DNA from: Ensifer oleiphilus
GTDB taxonomy: Bacteria; Pseudomonadota; Alphaproteobacteria; Rhizobiales; Rhizobiaceae
Assembly: GCF_013371465.1 (NCBI RefSeq)
Contig: NZ_JABWDU010000006.1
Location: 296,337 to 360,336, forward strand
Reading direction: 5' to 3'
DNA length: 64,000 nt
This document shows positions 46,851-55,219 of the stretch, piece after piece (within the stretch, counting starts at the first letter, position 1; every line of letters starts with the position of its first letter). The notes under the pieces were generated by a model. That model was not told the origin of the DNA and did no database searches. It saw only the letters and a list, made by a program, of their open reading frames with translations. A program made the position numbers and the translations under genes.

Positions 46851-48200
46851 ATGAGCCGCGACAAAAAGAATGCCGCCGAAGAACATGCCGTCGAGTGGTA
46901 TTCGGAGGTGCCGCGATCGATCAAGCTGCACAGCATGGCGGGTCTGGCGCTGATCCTCGCCTCGTTCGGCGGCTTCGGCTACTGGGCTTTCGCAGCCCCT
47001 CTGGCGGCAGCGATCATTGCCCAGGGAAGCTTCGTCGCCAACGGCAACAACAAGATCATCCAGCACCTCGAAGGCGGCATCATCGAGCAGATGCTGGTGG
47101 CCGAAGGCGACAAGGTCAAGACCGGCGACATCCTGGTCAAGCTCGATCAGACGCCGTCACGGGCCAACGAGCGCGCGCTCAATCTGAAGCGGTTGCGTCT
47201 GGAGGCGGTGGTCGCGCGGCTGCGCGCCGAAGCCATGGGCAGCCCGACGTTCAAGATCCCCGACATCGTCAAGAATGAGGCGAGCGACCCCGATATCCAC
47301 GCGATCATCGAGAGCCAGAACGTCAACTTCCACAGCAAGAAGATCAAGCTTGACGATCAGCTGAACCTCATCGACCAGAACATCAAGTCACTGGAATTCC
47401 GCGCCAAAGGCTACGAGCGCCAGCAGGAATCGTTCAACAAGCAACTGGACATTCTCAACGAAGAACGCGCCGCCAAAAGCAAGCTGGCCGAAAGCGGCCT
47501 GATCAAGAAATCGGAACTGATGGCGCTCGACCGCGCTGCCGCCGATGCCATGGGCGAGATCGGCCGGCTCGACGCCGAGGTCAAGGAAAGCCTGTCGCAG
47601 ATCGATCGCTACCGCCAGGAGGCGGTGATCGCGGTCAATGCCAACAAACAGGCGGCCCTCGATGGGCTGGAAGCTGCGGAAGCCGACCTTGATGGCGTGC
47701 GCGAGCAGTTGCGTGAGGCAAGCGAAGTTCTTGGCCGCGCCACGATCCGATCGCCCGTCGACGGCACCGTGGTGCGCAGCTATTTCCATACCGCAGGCGG
47801 CGTCATCGCTACGGGCAAGCCGATCATGGAAATTCTGCCGGCCAACGTGCCGCTGATCATCGAGGCGCAGGTGCTGCGAACCTCCATCGATCAGTTGCGC
47901 GTGGGCGAGGATGCGACCATTCGTCTGTCGGCGCTCAACCGCCGCACGACGCCGGTGCTGAGCGGCAAGGTCTTTTACGTCTCCGCCGACTCGGTCGAAG
48001 AGGTCAGCGGCGGCCAGCAGCGGGATGTCTATATCGTCCGGGTCGAGGTTCCCGTCAGCGAGATCCACCGCATCCACGGCTTCCATCCGGTGCCGGGCAT
48101 GCCGGCGGAAGTGCTGATCACCACGTCGGAGCGCACCTTCTTCGAATATCTGACGAAGCCGATTACCGACAGTATGTCGCGCGCATTCAAGGAAACCTGA
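46851..48200 (+). CDS. HlyD-family type I secretion membrane fusion protein
   Basis: A 449-residue adaptor of the PrtE/HlyD type. A short cytoplasmic N-terminus and one helix at about 30-52 (MAGLALILASFGGFGYWAFAAPLAAAIIA) precede the lipoyl half-motif (HLEGGIIEQMLVAEGDKVKTGDILVKLD), a long coiled coil (about 110-310), a second lipoyl half (ATIRSPVDGTVVRSYFHTAGGVI) and a beta-barrel domain. It links the ABC transporter to an outer-membrane channel. Start ATG 46851 has GGAG seven bases upstream; ATG 46845, overlapping the ABC gene stop, is the alternative. Confidence 0.92.
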   Translation: MSRDKKNAAEEHAVEWYSEVPRSIKLHSMAGLALILASFGGFGYWAFAAPLAAAIIAQGSFVANGNNKIIQHLEGGIIEQMLVAEGDKVKTGDILVKLDQTPSRANERALNLKRLRLEAVVARLRAEAMGSPTFKIPDIVKNEASDPDIHAIIESQNVNFHSKKIKLDDQLNLIDQNIKSLEFRAKGYERQQESFNKQLDILNEERAAKSKLAESGLIKKSELMALDRAAADAMGEIGRLDAEVKESLSQIDRYRQEAVIAVNANKQAALDGLEAAEADLDGVREQLREASEVLGRATIRSPVDGTVVRSYFHTAGGVIATGKPIMEILPANVPLIIEAQVLRTSIDQLRVGEDATIRLSALNRRTTPVLSGKVFYVSADSVEEVSGGQQRDVYIVRVEVPVSEIHRIHGFHPVPGMPAEVLITTSERTFFEYLTKPITDSMSRAFKET

Positions 48201-48369
48201 GGCGAAGCGGGGAGGCTGCGAATGAAGTCCGCGCAACACAGAACTGGCCTGCAGGTTTCGGCTTTTCACGGCCGAGAGGCCTACCTCTTGAAGGCGCGAG
48301 TATTTCCGTCAAGATGCTCGTCGTCGGTGTTGGCAGCGTGCCACCGGTGGCGGATAGGGGAGACGTTTG

Positions 48370-48864
48370 ATGGCAGCGATACACGAGGTGCTTCTGCTTG
48401 TCGGCCGCCTCAACTATGTCTGGACCAATACCGAAAGCCTGCTGATCTACGTCATTGCCCATCTGCTGAATGTCGACAAGGAGCAGGCGATCGTCGTCTT
48501 CCTGACCTTGAACACCACGCGCGCCCGCATCGACCTGACCGAACGCCTGGCCAAGCTGCCGGCCACCCCCGTCGACACGCGCGACATCGTTCTTTCGATC
48601 ATGGACCGGCTGAAGCAGCAGTCCAAGATGCGCAACAAGTACAACCATTGCATCTACTCCTTCGACGAGCAGGGCGAGATTTCCAGCACCCAGCTGATGC
48701 GCCTGGTCGAAGGCGACAAGGACATACGCTACGGCAAGGTCGAGCAGCTCGATGCCCGCGAGTTGGAGCGGCTCGAAGCAGCTATCCAGGAGATCACCGA
48801 GATCAGCAAAAGCCTGTGGGCGTTCATTCGCTCGCGGCCGAATTTCGACGAGCGTTCCATCTAA
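48370..48864 (+). CDS. Small helical protein with RxxxxH motif (HEPN-like?), unknown function
   Basis: A 164-residue cytoplasmic protein predicted mostly helical, with no signal or membrane segment. It contains MRNKYNHCIYSF near residues 96-107, where Arg and His are spaced RxxxxH with Asn after the Arg, as in HEPN-domain proteins; the helical pattern around it (LNYVWTNTESLLIYVIAHLL before, a Glu-rich helix after) is compatible. This similarity is by eye only. GGGGAGA precedes the ATG at 48370. It follows the HlyD gene by 169 bases in the same direction and so probably belongs to the secretion operon, where its job is unknown. Confidence 0.65.
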   Translation: MAAIHEVLLLVGRLNYVWTNTESLLIYVIAHLLNVDKEQAIVVFLTLNTTRARIDLTERLAKLPATPVDTRDIVLSIMDRLKQQSKMRNKYNHCIYSFDEQGEISSTQLMRLVEGDKDIRYGKVEQLDARELERLEAAIQEITEISKSLWAFIRSRPNFDERSI

Positions 48865-48966
48865 GGCATGTCGCGCAAAGGTGTGCAGCGGTTTTGCGAT
48901 AACGACATGCGTGAAAACAAGAACGTAAAGCGCGCCAGCGAAGCTGAAAGATCGCGACGCGTTTTA
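48863..48966 (-). repeat. RIME-like rhizobial intergenic repeat, copy B
   Basis: About 104 bases, inverted relative to copy A at 30596-30701 and about 90 percent identical by eye. It begins at the stop codon of the 164-residue protein gene, so the last bases of that gene coincide with the element. The palindromic arms GCATGTCG and CGACATGC are intact; transcribed, they would form a hairpin that could end the secretion operon mRNA. Confidence 0.75.
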
Positions 48967-49133
48967 GAGGCGGAGGCGTGGCCTCCAGCGTCCGCGGACG
49001 GCACGATGCATTCGGATGATATCATTAGTACAGCCGAGCTATGATTCGACTAATACCTAAGGTCGTTTTGAAAACAAACAGGTCGGCGATATGCTTTAAT
49101 AATTGTATTTGTTAGTTGCGTACCGAGGGTGTT

Positions 49134-50900
49134 ATGAAAATAGATATTTTTGATACTTTAGAAGAATTTGAGAAAATTCGCGAAGATTGGGACAGGATCT
49201 ACTGTGAAGATCAGGAATCCCATCTGTTTCTTTCCTGGCAATGGCTGCAGAAGTATCTGTCGCACCGTCATCGCTGGTTTGTTTTGGCGCTGAAGCAGGA
49301 AGGCGATGCGTATTACTGCGCCTTTCTGCCATTGAAGGTGTCGACCTACCAGGACGAAAAGACCAAGCTCTTCTGTGACGAAATCCGGATGGCGGGCAAC
49401 TACGGTGCCGATTACACCGGCTTCCTGTGTCGGCCAGGCCTGGAGGACGCGGCGGCCGATGCCTTCTCCGCCTATATCGGCAGGGAAAACTGGACGACCC
49501 TCACGTTCGACTATTTCTACACCGCCTCTTCGCGGCTCGATCGTCTTCTGGCGGCCTTTCCGCAAACCGAGTTCTCGCAGACCAGCAACGAGCGCAGCAA
49601 TTCCGACAACATCGACAATACCATCTGCCCCTATGTGACCCTGCCGGAAAGCTGGGAGGCGTACCTCGCAACGCATATGAGCGCCCAGACCCGTCAGAAA
49701 CTCAGACGCTTCATGCGCATGGTCGAGGCGTCGCCCGACTACCGCATTTCCCACGCGACAAGGGAGACGATCGAACGTGATCTCGATACACTGTTCCGGC
49801 TGTGGCGCATCAAGTGGGCGGAGCGCAAGGGCAGCAAGGTCGACCGCCTGATCACCTTGACCCGGGAGATGCTGCTCGACGCTTTCAATCAGGGTGCGCT
49901 CGACGTTCCCGTTCTCTGGTATAAGGACCGACCGCTCGGCGTGCTTGCCAACCTGCTCGATCGGCAGAAGAAGACGGTTATGTTCTACATCACTGGTCGC
50001 GACGAGGAATGGACAACTCCTTCCCCAGGGCTTTTGCTGCACGGCTTTGCCATTCGCGATGCGATTGCCGAGGGATACCGGATCTACGACTTCCTGCGCG
50101 GCAATGAGGCCTATAAATACTCCTTCGGTGTCGAGGAACGCCGCATTCGCAGCATGCTTGTCAGAACGCTATCCGGCCGCAATCTGCGCAACTGCCTCAA
50201 CCCGCGCAGCGTCGAACATGTCTACGAGCGCGCCGTTGAGCTGCACAAGCAGGGGGCGCTGGATCGGGCAGAACCCGGTTACCGGCAGGTCATCCACACC
50301 ATGCCGACACACACCCGCGCCCGCTATGGCCTCGCCCAGCTTTTCGACGACAAGGGCGAGCACGACGAGGCCGAGTATCTCTATAAGGGGCTGCTTGCGA
50401 CAATGCCGGGCGCTGGCAAAATCCAGCACCGGCTCGGAGACAGCCAGATGGCGCAAGGACACTACGGCGAAGCGGCCGAAACCTTCGAGGCTCTGCTCGC
50501 CCGCCATCCGCTCCTCAGCCTCGTGCGCTACAAGCTCGGCGTCGCGCTCTGCGCGACCGGCCGTGGTGAAGAAGCGCTCAGCATTTTTACGAGCTTCGAG
50601 GACATCCTCTCGGACGATCCGGATCACATGCGCTGCAAGCTGAAAGCGCATGAGGCTGTCATACGCCTGAGGGCGGCGTTGCAAGGCCAACAGCACGAGG
50701 TTCCCGAGCCGGCGCAAACCCCGGTATCGATCGCATCGCAACCAAAGGTGCTGGTTTCGCCGAAACAGACGCTCGATGCATCCGTGCGGCTCCCGACGGC
50801 AGCGCCCTTGCTTGAGCCATCGCTGCCATCAGGCATATCGGCCCACCTGCAGGCCCGGCCGAGCAAGCCGGGAGAAGCGGGGTCACGGATCAAGCATTGA
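49134..50900 (+). CDS. CelD/BcsL-like GNAT acyltransferase fused to TPR repeats
   Basis: A 588-residue protein. Residues 1-370 match the CelD/BcsL-type GNAT_6 acyltransferase pattern (SWQWLQKYLSHRHRWFVLAL; MSAQTRQKLRRFMRMVEA; SPGLLLHGFAIRDAIAEGYRIYDFLRGNEAYKYSFG). Residues 375-530 contain about four TPR-like units (VYERAVELHKQGALDRAEPGY, ARYGLAQLFDDKGEHDEAEYLY, IQHRLGDSQMAQGHYGEAAETF, VRYKLGVALCATGRGEEALSIF). A disordered Pro/Ser tail ends it. Such acyltransferases act on envelope polysaccharides or proteins in other systems. GAGGG five bases before ATG 49134 decides the start. An AT-rich promoter region and RIME copy B precede it, so it is likely a separate transcript. Confidence 0.8.
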   Translation: MKIDIFDTLEEFEKIREDWDRIYCEDQESHLFLSWQWLQKYLSHRHRWFVLALKQEGDAYYCAFLPLKVSTYQDEKTKLFCDEIRMAGNYGADYTGFLCRPGLEDAAADAFSAYIGRENWTTLTFDYFYTASSRLDRLLAAFPQTEFSQTSNERSNSDNIDNTICPYVTLPESWEAYLATHMSAQTRQKLRRFMRMVEASPDYRISHATRETIERDLDTLFRLWRIKWAERKGSKVDRLITLTREMLLDAFNQGALDVPVLWYKDRPLGVLANLLDRQKKTVMFYITGRDEEWTTPSPGLLLHGFAIRDAIAEGYRIYDFLRGNEAYKYSFGVEERRIRSMLVRTLSGRNLRNCLNPRSVEHVYERAVELHKQGALDRAEPGYRQVIHTMPTHTRARYGLAQLFDDKGEHDEAEYLYKGLLATMPGAGKIQHRLGDSQMAQGHYGEAAETFEALLARHPLLSLVRYKLGVALCATGRGEEALSIFTSFEDILSDDPDHMRCKLKAHEAVIRLRAALQGQQHEVPEPAQTPVSIASQPKVLVSPKQTLDASVRLPTAAPLLEPSLPSGISAHLQARPSKPGEAGSRIKH

Positions 50901-50936
50901 GGGCGTGGAAGCGGGATGCGGGATGCGGCCAACCGC

Positions 50937-51230
50937 TTAATCGGCGGTTTCGGTCCAGTCGAGCGCCGTCAGCTCCTCGCGAAATGCGAAGCGGATGATG
51001 TGGCGTTCGATCACGTCCTTGCATTCCGCCAGCGCCTCGGCATCCGGTGATTCCGCGACGAACGACAGCTGGTGTCCGCGGGCAGTCATGCGCGCGGTGC
51101 TCGCTCCTATCGACGCGACCGAATCCGTTTCGGTATATTCGACCGCCGTCTTGTGCGCGAAATGCTTGGACATCTGCTGCAGGTATTGCGAGGCGCGTTC
51201 GGTGGTAAAACCGCTCGTGGCTTTCAACAT
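50937..51230 (-). CDS. DUF2218-family protein in the iron uptake locus
   Basis: A 97-residue protein (MLKATSGFTTERASQYLQQMSKHFAHK...) with the histidine-rich N-terminal half and RMTARGHQLSFVAESPDAEAL segment that I recall from DUF2218, a small family often beside siderophore genes. GGAGAAG precedes the ATG at 51230. It lies downstream of the periplasmic binding protein gene on the same strand, beyond a hairpin, and may share its iron control. Function unknown. Confidence 0.75.
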   Translation of the reverse strand: MLKATSGFTTERASQYLQQMSKHFAHKTAVEYTETDSVASIGASTARMTARGHQLSFVAESPDAEALAECKDVIERHIIRFAFREELTALDWTETAD

Positions 51231-51276
51231 GGTCTTCTCCAATCTGCATGGGATCGAGGGGCAGGCAAAGGCCAAG

Positions 51277-51312
51277 ACAAAGGGCGGCATGATCGCTCCT
51301 GCCGCCCTTTGT
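51277..51312 (-). terminator. Hairpin between the binding-protein gene and the DUF2218 gene
   Basis: ACAAAGGGCGGC and GCCGCCCTTTGT form a 12-base-pair stem with a 12-base loop, 13 bases after the binding-protein stop. On the minus strand it is followed by CTTGGCCTTTG, so only weak termination is expected; it probably attenuates transcription into the DUF2218 gene. Confidence 0.6.
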
Positions 51313-51325
51313 TAAAAGTTCAAGC

Positions 51326-52249
51326 CTATTTCTTGCTCAGCGCTTGCGTGAGCTGATCGACGATATCCTGTTCGGACTTCAGACCCGAGCTCGTCAGGTA
51401 GAGCTTGGCGGAGTCGAGATAGACGACCCGCTCGTTCTTCCAGGCCTTGGTCTGGCGCACCAGCGCGTTGTCGAGCAGAGCGGCCGCCGGCTGGCCCTCC
51501 TGGCCGATCGCGGCATCGCGGTCGACGACGAAGATCCAGTCCGGATTGGTCTCGAGGATATATTCGTAGGAAACGGCCTGACCGTGCGTTGCCACCTCAA
51601 GCTTCGGATCCGCCGGTTCGATACCGAAGATGTCGTGGATTTCGCCGAAGCGCGAACCCTTGCCATAGGCGCTGATCTTGCCGCCGGTTGTCAGCAGGAT
51701 GAGGCCGGAGCCGGCATCCTTGGCGACGCCCTGCAGCTTGACGATCGAGGCGTCGAGCTTCTCCGACGCGGCCTTGATCTCGCTTTCCTTGCCGAAGATC
51801 TGCCCGAGGATAGCGGCATTCCTCTTGACGCTGCCGATCAGGTCCTTGTCGTCGTTGGTCAGATCTATGGTGGGTGCGAGCTTGGCAAGGTCGGCATATT
51901 TCGACTGCGAACGGCCGCCGACGATGATCAGATCCGGCTCGGCCGCATTGACCGCCTCATAGTCCGGCTCAAACAGCGTACCGATCTTCGGATAGGTGTC
52001 GGACTTGTACTTTTCGAGGGACGGCGGGATGGCAGAGCCGGGAACGCCGGCCACAGGCACGCCGAGCATGTCCAGCGTTTCGAGCATGCCAAAATCATAA
52101 ACCAGCACCGTCTTCGGGGACTTTTCGACATCCGTCGTGCCGCTGCTGTGCTCGATCTTCAACGTTTCGGCGCTGGCGGCAGGTGCCAGCGCCAGGACGG
52201 CCGCCAGGGCAGCACCACGAAGAGCATTAGAAAATAGAGATACATTCAT
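51326..52249 (-). CDS. Siderophore ABC transporter substrate-binding protein (FatB/CeuE-like)
   Basis: A 307-residue periplasmic protein. Residues 1-27 form a signal peptide (ALRGAALAAVLALAPAASA). The mature part is a type III solute-binding fold with KTVLVYDFGMLETLDMLGVPVAGVPG, IIVGGRSQSKYADLAKLAPTIDL and ILETNPDWIFVVDRDAAIGQEG, the pattern of FatB/CeuE/YclQ proteins that bind catecholate-type ferric siderophores. It is divergent from the permease genes, with an iron-responsive operator between. Ligand not determined. Confidence 0.88.
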   Translation of the reverse strand: MNVSLFSNALRGAALAAVLALAPAASAETLKIEHSSGTTDVEKSPKTVLVYDFGMLETLDMLGVPVAGVPGSAIPPSLEKYKSDTYPKIGTLFEPDYEAVNAAEPDLIIVGGRSQSKYADLAKLAPTIDLTNDDKDLIGSVKRNAAILGQIFGKESEIKAASEKLDASIVKLQGVAKDAGSGLILLTTGGKISAYGKGSRFGEIHDIFGIEPADPKLEVATHGQAVSYEYILETNPDWIFVVDRDAAIGQEGQPAAALLDNALVRQTKAWKNERVVYLDSAKLYLTSSGLKSEQDIVDQLTQALSKK

Positions 52250-52558
52250 GACTTATTTCCTCATGTTTTAAGCCGTCCTAGCGCGATTTTCAAAAGAGGG
52301 CAACAAGCCCGATTGCTGTCGTGGGAAAGCGGTGAGCCAGCATGCGACCAACCGACAAGTGCGCTTGGCACGACGAAACTTGACTAACCATCTCATATAT
52401 ATGAAGGAAGCTCAGTTCCTGTCCGCCGCTTGGCGGTGCCGAGACTGATGCAAGCGAAACCGATCTCAAGTTGCTCGGAGGCGACGGAAGGATGAATGGC
52501 AACAAGCCGGCCACGAAAGGCCATTCACCGAAGCACCGGCGCGCGTAAAGACCGAACG
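52250..52558. other. Divergent promoter region of the iron uptake genes
   Basis: About 310 bases between the binding-protein gene and the first permease gene. It contains one clear TGA-N9-TCA site (52381-52395). In-frame codons upstream of the permease ATG (from 52496) have poor third-position GC and are treated as non-coding. Confidence 0.6.
52381..52395 (+). promoter_or_regulatory. RirA iron-responsive operator (IRO)
   Basis: TGACTAACCATCTCA fits the rhizobial iron-responsive operator TGA-N9-TCA used by the Fe-S regulator RirA. It is central in the divergent promoter of siderophore uptake genes, where repression under iron sufficiency is expected. The motif is short, so chance occurrence is possible, but the position is right. 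Confidence 0.65.
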
Positions 52559-53506
52559 ATGAAGTCACTCCTGATTGCCGTTCCCGTTATACTGCTGCTT
52601 GCCGTCGTCAGCGTCCTGACCGGTGTCGGCAGCCTTGCTTCCGGGCTTGACGGCGGGCGCGGCTGGTTGCTGATCGTCGAAAGCCGGGTGCCGCGCACGC
52701 TCGCACTGATGCTGGCGGGAACCGGGCTCGCCGTCGCCGGCACCATCATGCAGATGCTCGCCCGCAACCGCTTCGTCGAGCCGTCGACCGCAGGCACGGC
52801 CGAATCGGCCGCGCTTGGAATGCTCATGACGATGATCTTCGCGCCGACGCTGCCGGTTGCCGGCAAGATGGCCGTCGCGGCGCTCACAGCACTTGCCGGC
52901 ACGGCGTTGTTCCTCAAGATCCTGCGCCAGATCCCGCTACGTTCAGTGCTGATGGTGCCCCTTGTCGGCATCATGCTCGGTGGCGTCATCAGCGCCGTCA
53001 CCACCTTCGTCGCCTATCGCTACGACATGATGCAGTCGATGGGAACGTGGATGTCAGGCGATTTCTCCGGCGTGCTGCGCGGGCGATACGAGCTTTTGTG
53101 GATCGCCTTCGCCCTGACGCTGATCGCCTATGTCACCGCTGCCCGCTTCACCGTCATTGGCATGGGCGAGGACATCGCGCGGAATGTCGGGCTCGACTAC
53201 AACAAGGTGGTGACGCTTGGGCTTTGCATCGTCTCGATGGTGACGGCCACGGTCGTGGCCACCGTCGGCATGGTGCCGTTCCTGGGGTTGATCGTGCCGA
53301 ACATCATCAGCCTCGTCGTCGGCGACAATCTGAGGCGCACCCTGCCGCTGATCGCCGCCACCGGTGCAGGGCTGGTTCTCGCCTGCGATATCGTCGGCCG
53401 CATGATCATCGCCCCCTACGAGATCCCTGTCGGAACGGTCATGGGTGTCATCGGCAGCGTCGTCTTCCTCTATCTGCTGCTGTCGAGGCGCACCCATGCA
53501 AGCTGA
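52559..53506 (+). CDS. Iron-siderophore ABC transporter permease 1 (FatD/CeuB-like)
   Basis: A 315-residue FecCD-family permease with about nine hydrophobic segments. Family motifs are SRVPRTLALMLAGTGLAVAGTIMQMLARNRFVEPSTAGT and MVPFLGLIVPNIISLVVGDNLRRTLPLIAATGAGLVLACDIVGR. The ATG at 52559 directly begins the first helix; an in-frame ATG at 52496 has a GGAAGG site but would add 21 residues with non-coding-like codon usage. The stop lies 11 bases inside the second permease gene. Confidence 0.9.
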   Translation: MKSLLIAVPVILLLAVVSVLTGVGSLASGLDGGRGWLLIVESRVPRTLALMLAGTGLAVAGTIMQMLARNRFVEPSTAGTAESAALGMLMTMIFAPTLPVAGKMAVAALTALAGTALFLKILRQIPLRSVLMVPLVGIMLGGVISAVTTFVAYRYDMMQSMGTWMSGDFSGVLRGRYELLWIAFALTLIAYVTAARFTVIGMGEDIARNVGLDYNKVVTLGLCIVSMVTATVVATVGMVPFLGLIVPNIISLVVGDNLRRTLPLIAATGAGLVLACDIVGRMIIAPYEIPVGTVMGVIGSVVFLYLLLSRRTHAS

Positions 53507-54464
53507 CACCAGAAGGATATCGCCCGCCGGCATGCTGCTTGTGACGGCAGCGCTCGCGCTCCTGTCGATGCTGGCCTTCATGACGCTCGGCGCCAAAGGA
53601 AGCTGGGCGTTCATCCTGTCTTTCCGCGGCACCAAGCTTGCCGGCATGATCCTGGTCGCCTACGCGATCGCCGTCTCGACCATCCTGTTCCAGACGATCT
53701 CCGGCAACCGCATCCTGACACCGTCGATCATCGGCTTCGACGCCATGTACGCGCTGCTGCAGACGGTCATGGTGTTCGCGCTCGGGGCGGCCGGCGCCAA
53801 CGCCGTCGACCCGCGACTTCAGTTCGTCATCGAGACGGCGGCGATGGTCGGCTTTTCCGTGCTGTTGTTTCGGGCGCTGTTTTCCGGAGCGACCCGCAGT
53901 CTGCACTTGCTGATGCTGGTCGGCATCATCCTCGGCGGGCTGTTCCGCAGCCTTTCCTCCTTCCTGCAGCGGATTCTCGATCCCAATGAGTTCGTGGTGC
54001 TGCAGGATCGGCTGTTTGCCAGCTTCAACACAGTCAACGCCGACCTTCTCGGCATTTCCGCCGTCGCCGTCGTCGCCGTCACTTTCATTCTCTGGCGGCT
54101 GTTCCCGACCTTCGACGTGCTGTCGCTCGGCCGCGAGAGCGCCATCGGGCTTGGCGTCGACCACCACCGCACCGTCACCATCCTGCTCGTGCTCATCGCC
54201 GTCCTCGTCTCGGTTTCAACGGCGCTCGTCGGGCCGGTGACGTTCTTCGGCCTGCTGGTCGCAAGCCTTGCCTGGCAGATCACCCCCACGGCGAGCCATC
54301 GCTTCGTGCTGCCGATCGCCGTCTGCCTTGCCATCGTCACGCTTGTCGGAGGCCAGGTGATCCTGGAGCGGCTGTTCGCCTTCAACACCGCGCTCAGCAT
54401 CGTCATCGAGTTCGTCGGCGGCCTTGTCTTCATCTTCCTGCTTGTTCGAGGCTCCGCCCGATGA
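53496..54464 (+). CDS. Iron-siderophore ABC transporter permease 2 (FatC/CeuC-like)
   Basis: A 322-residue FecCD-type permease, the partner of the preceding one; it has RGTKLAGMILVAYAIAVSTILFQTISGNRILTPSIIGFDAMYALLQT and STALVGPVTFFGLLVASLAWQ. It forms the inner-membrane channel heterodimer. It overlaps the upstream gene by 11 bases and the ATPase gene by four. Confidence 0.9.
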   Translation: MQADTRRISPAGMLLVTAALALLSMLAFMTLGAKGSWAFILSFRGTKLAGMILVAYAIAVSTILFQTISGNRILTPSIIGFDAMYALLQTVMVFALGAAGANAVDPRLQFVIETAAMVGFSVLLFRALFSGATRSLHLLMLVGIILGGLFRSLSSFLQRILDPNEFVVLQDRLFASFNTVNADLLGISAVAVVAVTFILWRLFPTFDVLSLGRESAIGLGVDHHRTVTILLVLIAVLVSVSTALVGPVTFFGLLVASLAWQITPTASHRFVLPIAVCLAIVTLVGGQVILERLFAFNTALSIVIEFVGGLVFIFLLVRGSAR

Positions 54465-55219
54465 TCGAAATTCGCGATGTCACCAAATCCTACGGAAGCA
54501 GCGCGGTCGTCGACCGGGTCTCGATGACGCTGCCGGCAGGGGGCCTCACCTCGATCATCGGTCCGAACGGCGCCGGAAAATCGACGTTGCTGTCGATCGT
54601 CAGCCGACTGATGCCGATGGACGGGGGACAGGTGCTGGTCGATGGCCTTGACGTCAGCACTACGGCCGGCGATGTGCTTGCCCGCCGCCTTTCGATCATG
54701 CGTCAGGACAACCACATCACGGCGCGGCTCTCCGTGCGCGACCTCGTCTCCTTCGGCCGCTACCCCTATTCAAAGGGCCGGCTGACGGCTGACGACGTCG
54801 AGCATATCGCTCGTTCGATCACCTATGTCGGCCTTGGGGCTTTCGAGCACCGGTTCCTCGACGAACTGTCCGGCGGCCAGCGCCAGCGCGCCTTCATCGC
54901 CATGGTGCTCTGCCAGGATACCGACTACATGCTGTTCGACGAGCCGCTCAACAACCTCGACATGAAACACGCAGTCGAGACGATGAAGCTTTTGCGGCGG
55001 CTGGCCGACGATTTCGGAAAGACCGTCGTCGTCGTGCTGCACGACATCAACTTCGCCTCCACTTACTCCGACCGCATCGTCGCCATGCGTGACGGCAGGC
55101 TTGCCTTCGAGGGTACGCCGGAGGATATGATCGAGCCGGCGCGCCTGCAGGCGATCTTCGACGTCGACTGCCGCGTGCACGCCGTCGGCGACACGCGACT
55201 CGTCAATTATTTCGAATAG
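54461..55219 (+). CDS. Iron-siderophore ABC transporter ATP-binding protein (FatE/CeuD-like)
   Basis: A 252-residue ATPase of the iron-chelate class. Walker A GPNGAGKST is at residues 34-42, the signature LSGGQRQRAFIAM near 135, Walker B DYMLFDEPLNNLDMKHAVE near 155, and the switch His in VVVVLHDINFAS. It powers import through the two permeases. Its start is an ATGA overlap with permease 2, and its stop overlaps a small convergent reading frame. Confidence 0.92.
   Translation: MIEIRDVTKSYGSSAVVDRVSMTLPAGGLTSIIGPNGAGKSTLLSIVSRLMPMDGGQVLVDGLDVSTTAGDVLARRLSIMRQDNHITARLSVRDLVSFGRYPYSKGRLTADDVEHIARSITYVGLGAFEHRFLDELSGGQRQRAFIAMVLCQDTDYMLFDEPLNNLDMKHAVETMKLLRRLADDFGKTVVVVLHDINFASTYSDRIVAMRDGRLAFEGTPEDMIEPARLQAIFDVDCRVHAVGDTRLVNYFE

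Noticed and set aside
48222..48902. 226-residue frame with a good GGGGAGG ribosome site overlapping the 48370 gene
   Set aside because: Beyond its first 50 codons it is the frame-shifted image of the 48370 gene, with Arg/His/Pro-rich composition. A short leader peptide cannot be excluded but has no other support.
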